A stretch of DNA of 64,000 nucleotides from Methanosphaera sp964399835 (GTDB lineage: Archaea > Methanobacteriota > Methanobacteria > Methanobacteriales > Methanobacteriaceae). Below are positions 62,184 through 64,000 of this stretch, in pieces. The first letter of the stretch is position 1. Every line of letters begins with the position of its first letter. The notes under the pieces were generated by a model that saw only the letters and a program-made list of their open reading frames with translations, did no database searches and was not told the DNA's origin. The position numbers and the translations under genes are program-made. Location: contig CAYNSJ010000001.1 of the NCBI GenBank assembly GCA_964399835.1, forward strand, positions 44,879 through 108,878. The letters are read 5' to 3'.

Positions 62184-63299
62184 ATGTTTTTTATTACCGA
62201 AAAAATATTAGTTGTTGGATCAAATACTAGAGCAGTATCAAAATCTTTAAAAGATTTAGGTTATATAGTATATGCTACTAGTTTTTTTGATTCACTTGAT
62301 CAAAGAGAAGTTACAGATAAATTATTAATCCCTAATGATTTCATAGATTATAAACCTGAAACATTAGAAAAATTAGCTTTAAATTATGTAGATGAAGTTG
62401 ATCATATTATTTGTTGTAGTGGTGTAAGATCATGGTTATTTCCTAAATCTAAAATTATTGGAAATAAGGATACAAAAAATATTGTTAATAAATATAAGTT
62501 ATACAAGAAGCTTCATAAGAATTTTTTAATGCCTGAAACATATAAAGTTTCTAATTTAGAAGAGGCAAAAGAAATAGCAAGTAATAGTCCTGAAAAAAAA
62601 TTTTTAACAAAACCTATTGAAGGTTGTGGTGGACTTAATATCCAATGGTTAGATAAAACTACTACAAATGATTTTCAGGATGAATTTTTATTACAGGAAT
62701 ATATTACAGGTACTCCTATAAGTAGTTCTTTTCTTTCATATTCAAATAGTAATTTTGATACTACTATGGTAACAGTATCAACTCAAGTAATAGGTTCTCA
62801 TATTTTAGGTTCAAATTCTTTTGAATATTGTGGTAATATTACACCTAACGTTATAGAATCACCTAAGATTTATAATATATCTGCAAAAATTGCACGTATG
62901 TACAAGTTAATTGGATCTAATGGTGTTGATTTTGTTTTTCATAATAACAATGTATATGTAATAGAAGTAAATCCAAGAATTCAAGGTACTTTTGAAAATA
63001 TAGAGAATAGTTTTAATATAAACATGGCAAAATCACATATTGATTCATGTAATAATATACCTGTAAAAATATCTAATGCATCAAAATTTACTGTTAAATT
63101 AATACCATACTCAAAATATGATGCTATTTATAATCTTAATAATATAAAATATATTCATGATATACCTCAAGATAAGACTATAATTAAAAAACAAGAACCT
63201 ATTGTAACTATACTTACTTCAGATAGGATATTAGAAAATGCAATGAATAAAGCAGAAAGAGTTTTAAAACAAGTTTATAGTTCTGGTAAAATTAATTAA
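62184..63299 (+). CDS. ATP-grasp domain protein, unassigned ligase (COG2232-like)
   Basis: The 371-residue protein has a preATP-grasp Rossmann start (KILVVGSNTRAVSKSLKDLG), then an ATP-grasp domain with KFLTKPIEGCGGLNIQWL near 150-167, LLQEYITGTPISSSF near 176-190, and VDFVFHNNNVYVIEVNPRIQ near 248-267, holding the Mg ligands E and N. It should form an amide or thioester bond with ATP; the substrate is unknown. MfnD, also ATP-grasp, is an alternative but is usually shorter. GAAGGGGGC precedes the ATG. It lies 200 bases after the ATP synthase operon. Confidence 0.75.
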   Translation: MFFITEKILVVGSNTRAVSKSLKDLGYIVYATSFFDSLDQREVTDKLLIPNDFIDYKPETLEKLALNYVDEVDHIICCSGVRSWLFPKSKIIGNKDTKNIVNKYKLYKKLHKNFLMPETYKVSNLEEAKEIASNSPEKKFLTKPIEGCGGLNIQWLDKTTTNDFQDEFLLQEYITGTPISSSFLSYSNSNFDTTMVTVSTQVIGSHILGSNSFEYCGNITPNVIESPKIYNISAKIARMYKLIGSNGVDFVFHNNNVYVIEVNPRIQGTFENIENSFNINMAKSHIDSCNNIPVKISNASKFTVKLIPYSKYDAIYNLNNIKYIHDIPQDKTIIKKQEPIVTILTSDRILENAMNKAERVLKQVYSSGKIN

Positions 63300-63335
63300 A
63301 AATTTATAGAAAAAGATGTTATTTTATAAAATTAT

Positions 63336-63494
63336 TTAAATTATTCCAAATTGAAATAATATAAACATAATAACTCCAATTGCTATTAAAAAAGTAGATA
63401 TTATCATTATACGTGTATATATATAAAATAGTCTGGCTTTTTTATCAGGATCTCCATCTAAATATTCTTTTATTGGATCTTCATAATTAGTCAT
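63336..63494 (-). CDS. Small single-helix membrane protein, 52 residues
   Basis: This short gene starts with ATG at 63494 and ends with TAA at 63336. The protein has a charged N-terminal part (MTNYEDPIKEYLDGDPDKKA) and one or two hydrophobic segments from residue 22 on (LFYIYTR, then MIISTFLIAIGVIMFILF). GGAG lies about 13 bases ahead, a long but usable spacing. The soluble acidic head and C-terminal membrane anchor suggest a small membrane protein of unknown role. It converges on the ATP-grasp gene and lies next to tRNA-Gln. Confidence 0.6.
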   Translation of the reverse strand: MTNYEDPIKEYLDGDPDKKARLFYIYTRIMIISTFLIAIGVIMFILFQFGII

Positions 63495-63639
63495 ATTATT
63501 TAGAACTCTCCTTTTTAAATTTAAATAATTGTAATTTATTATTAAATATATTATGTTAACATTTGATAAATAAATATTTCTTTAATATTTAGTATAAATT
63601 ATAATTGTTAAAATAATTATCATAAAAAAAGTTTTTCAG

Positions 63640-63711
63640 TAGTCCCGAGCGGAGTCGAACCGCTGTCCCCGGTTCCAAAGACCAGGAGGATTGCCACTAC
63701 CCTACGGGACT
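63640..63711 (-). tRNA. trnQ: tRNA-Gln (anticodon UUG)
   Basis: The minus strand folds as a tRNA: acceptor AGTCCCG with CGGGACT, a D arm with GGG and CCT, anticodon stem CTGGT with ACCGG around loop CTTTGGA (anticodon TTG), and T arm AGCGG-TTCGACT-CCGCT. The discriminator base is A and CCA is not encoded. It is 72 bases long with no intron. Its GC content stands out sharply from the AT-rich surroundings. It reads CAA and CAG, after amidation of Glu-tRNA-Gln as is normal in archaea. Confidence 0.96.
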
Positions 63712-64000
63712 ATCTTTGTGTAAAATAGTATTTGTCTACCTTTGTAATTAGACTACATTAATATGTTATATATTAAGTTATTAATAAACTTTATGATTAT
63801 ATAAATAAATATTTTCTATTTAATAAATTTATTTTGACTTTTATTCATTGAATATTTATTGTATTTTTTTTAAATAATCTCTTTTAATAATATTTTTTTG
63901 AAATATCCTTTATTATTCATATCTTTAATTTTTTTTCTTAATAAGGAGTGTTCGCCAAAATTTGTTTTTTATTTTATGGTTATTGTGAATTTTGTGTCGT
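63712..64000 (+). other. Right-edge region without a recognised gene
   Basis: These 289 bases are T-rich and carry no supported gene up to the window edge. From about 63943, AAGGAGTGTTCGCCAAAATTTG breaks the AT pattern and could be the end of an element or the start of another gene; minus-strand frames from the edge end at about 63965-63975. The evidence is too short to classify. Confidence 0.35.

Overview
The window is a low-GC archaeal chromosome segment, very AT-rich with AAA/ATA/TTA codons dominant, from a methanogen that is most likely a member of Methanobacteriales. The pseudomurein-lineage style of the gene set and the Asn/Thr-rich adhesin-like protein make a Methanosphaera- or Methanobrevibacter-type gut archaeon the best guess. 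The archaeal assignment rests on SRP19, L37e, LSm, aEF-1beta, Pth2, Trm56, TiaS, pantoate kinase, geranylgeranyl-type UppS and the nine-gene A-type ATP synthase operon. The methanogen assignment rests on MtxX/Mmp4, the YcaO-type McrA-glycine thioamidation protein, MfnE (methanofuran) and ArfB/ArfC (F420/riboflavin precursor). The species call is inference; no search was possible.

Layout. 1-5.8 kb: tetrapyrrole genes (partial SUMT, hemD), SRP19, a RecJ-like DHH nuclease, a winged-helix regulator, pantoate kinase and a PHP phosphatase. 5.9-11.4 kb: a run of minus-strand genes (arfC, a hypothetical, tatD, uppS, mtxX, hemL, cbiC). 11.6-18.4 kb: a Ski2-like helicase, arfB, a PUA protein, LSm, L37e and pycB. 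18.4-26 kb: a DUF2284 protein, larC-queC, a cobalamin-assembly trio (CbiZ/CobZ-like, cobS, trm56), an AEC transporter and inositol-phosphate synthase. 26-34.4 kb is more accessory: an OB-HD protein, nicotianamine synthase, two tandem QueG-like iron-sulfur proteins joined by a gene-conversion tract, a TadA/TadC-type secretion pair, a methyltransferase and a TctA-like permease.

34.5-37.2 kb is a compact minus-strand operon, ycaO-pth2-mfnE-zinc finger-ef1b. 37.4-45.3 kb holds the 955-residue adhesin-like protein, an M50 protease, an M24 peptidase, a second TadC-type protein with a 59-residue class III pilin, a tRNA-binding-domain protein and a PRC-barrel protein. 45.3-52.6 kb: nadX, a JAMM protease, serA, an unrecognised protein, a COG1395 regulator and tiaS. 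53.0-62.0 kb is the ATP synthase operon H-I-K-E-C-F-A-B-D, with ATGA overlaps between C/F, F/A and A/B, a hairpin after K and a strong hairpin terminator after D. The window closes with an ATP-grasp protein, a 52-residue membrane protein, tRNA-Gln(UUG) and about 290 bases with no clear gene.

How the genes fit together. Tetrapyrrole genes are scattered but complementary (hemL, hemD, SUMT, cbiC, cobZ-like, cobS), serving cobamide, F430 and siroheme synthesis. MtxX, YcaO and MfnE support methanogenesis, and the A-type ATP synthase uses the ion gradient. The two pilus-like loci probably form one split machine. No CRISPR array, prophage or complete insertion sequence was seen. The least ordinary signals are the 222-bp perfect repeat between the QueG-like paralogs, the short class III pilin with its split secretion machinery, the hairpin that sets atpK apart inside its operon, and a recurrent AAGTAATACTT-like palindrome in front of several accessory genes.
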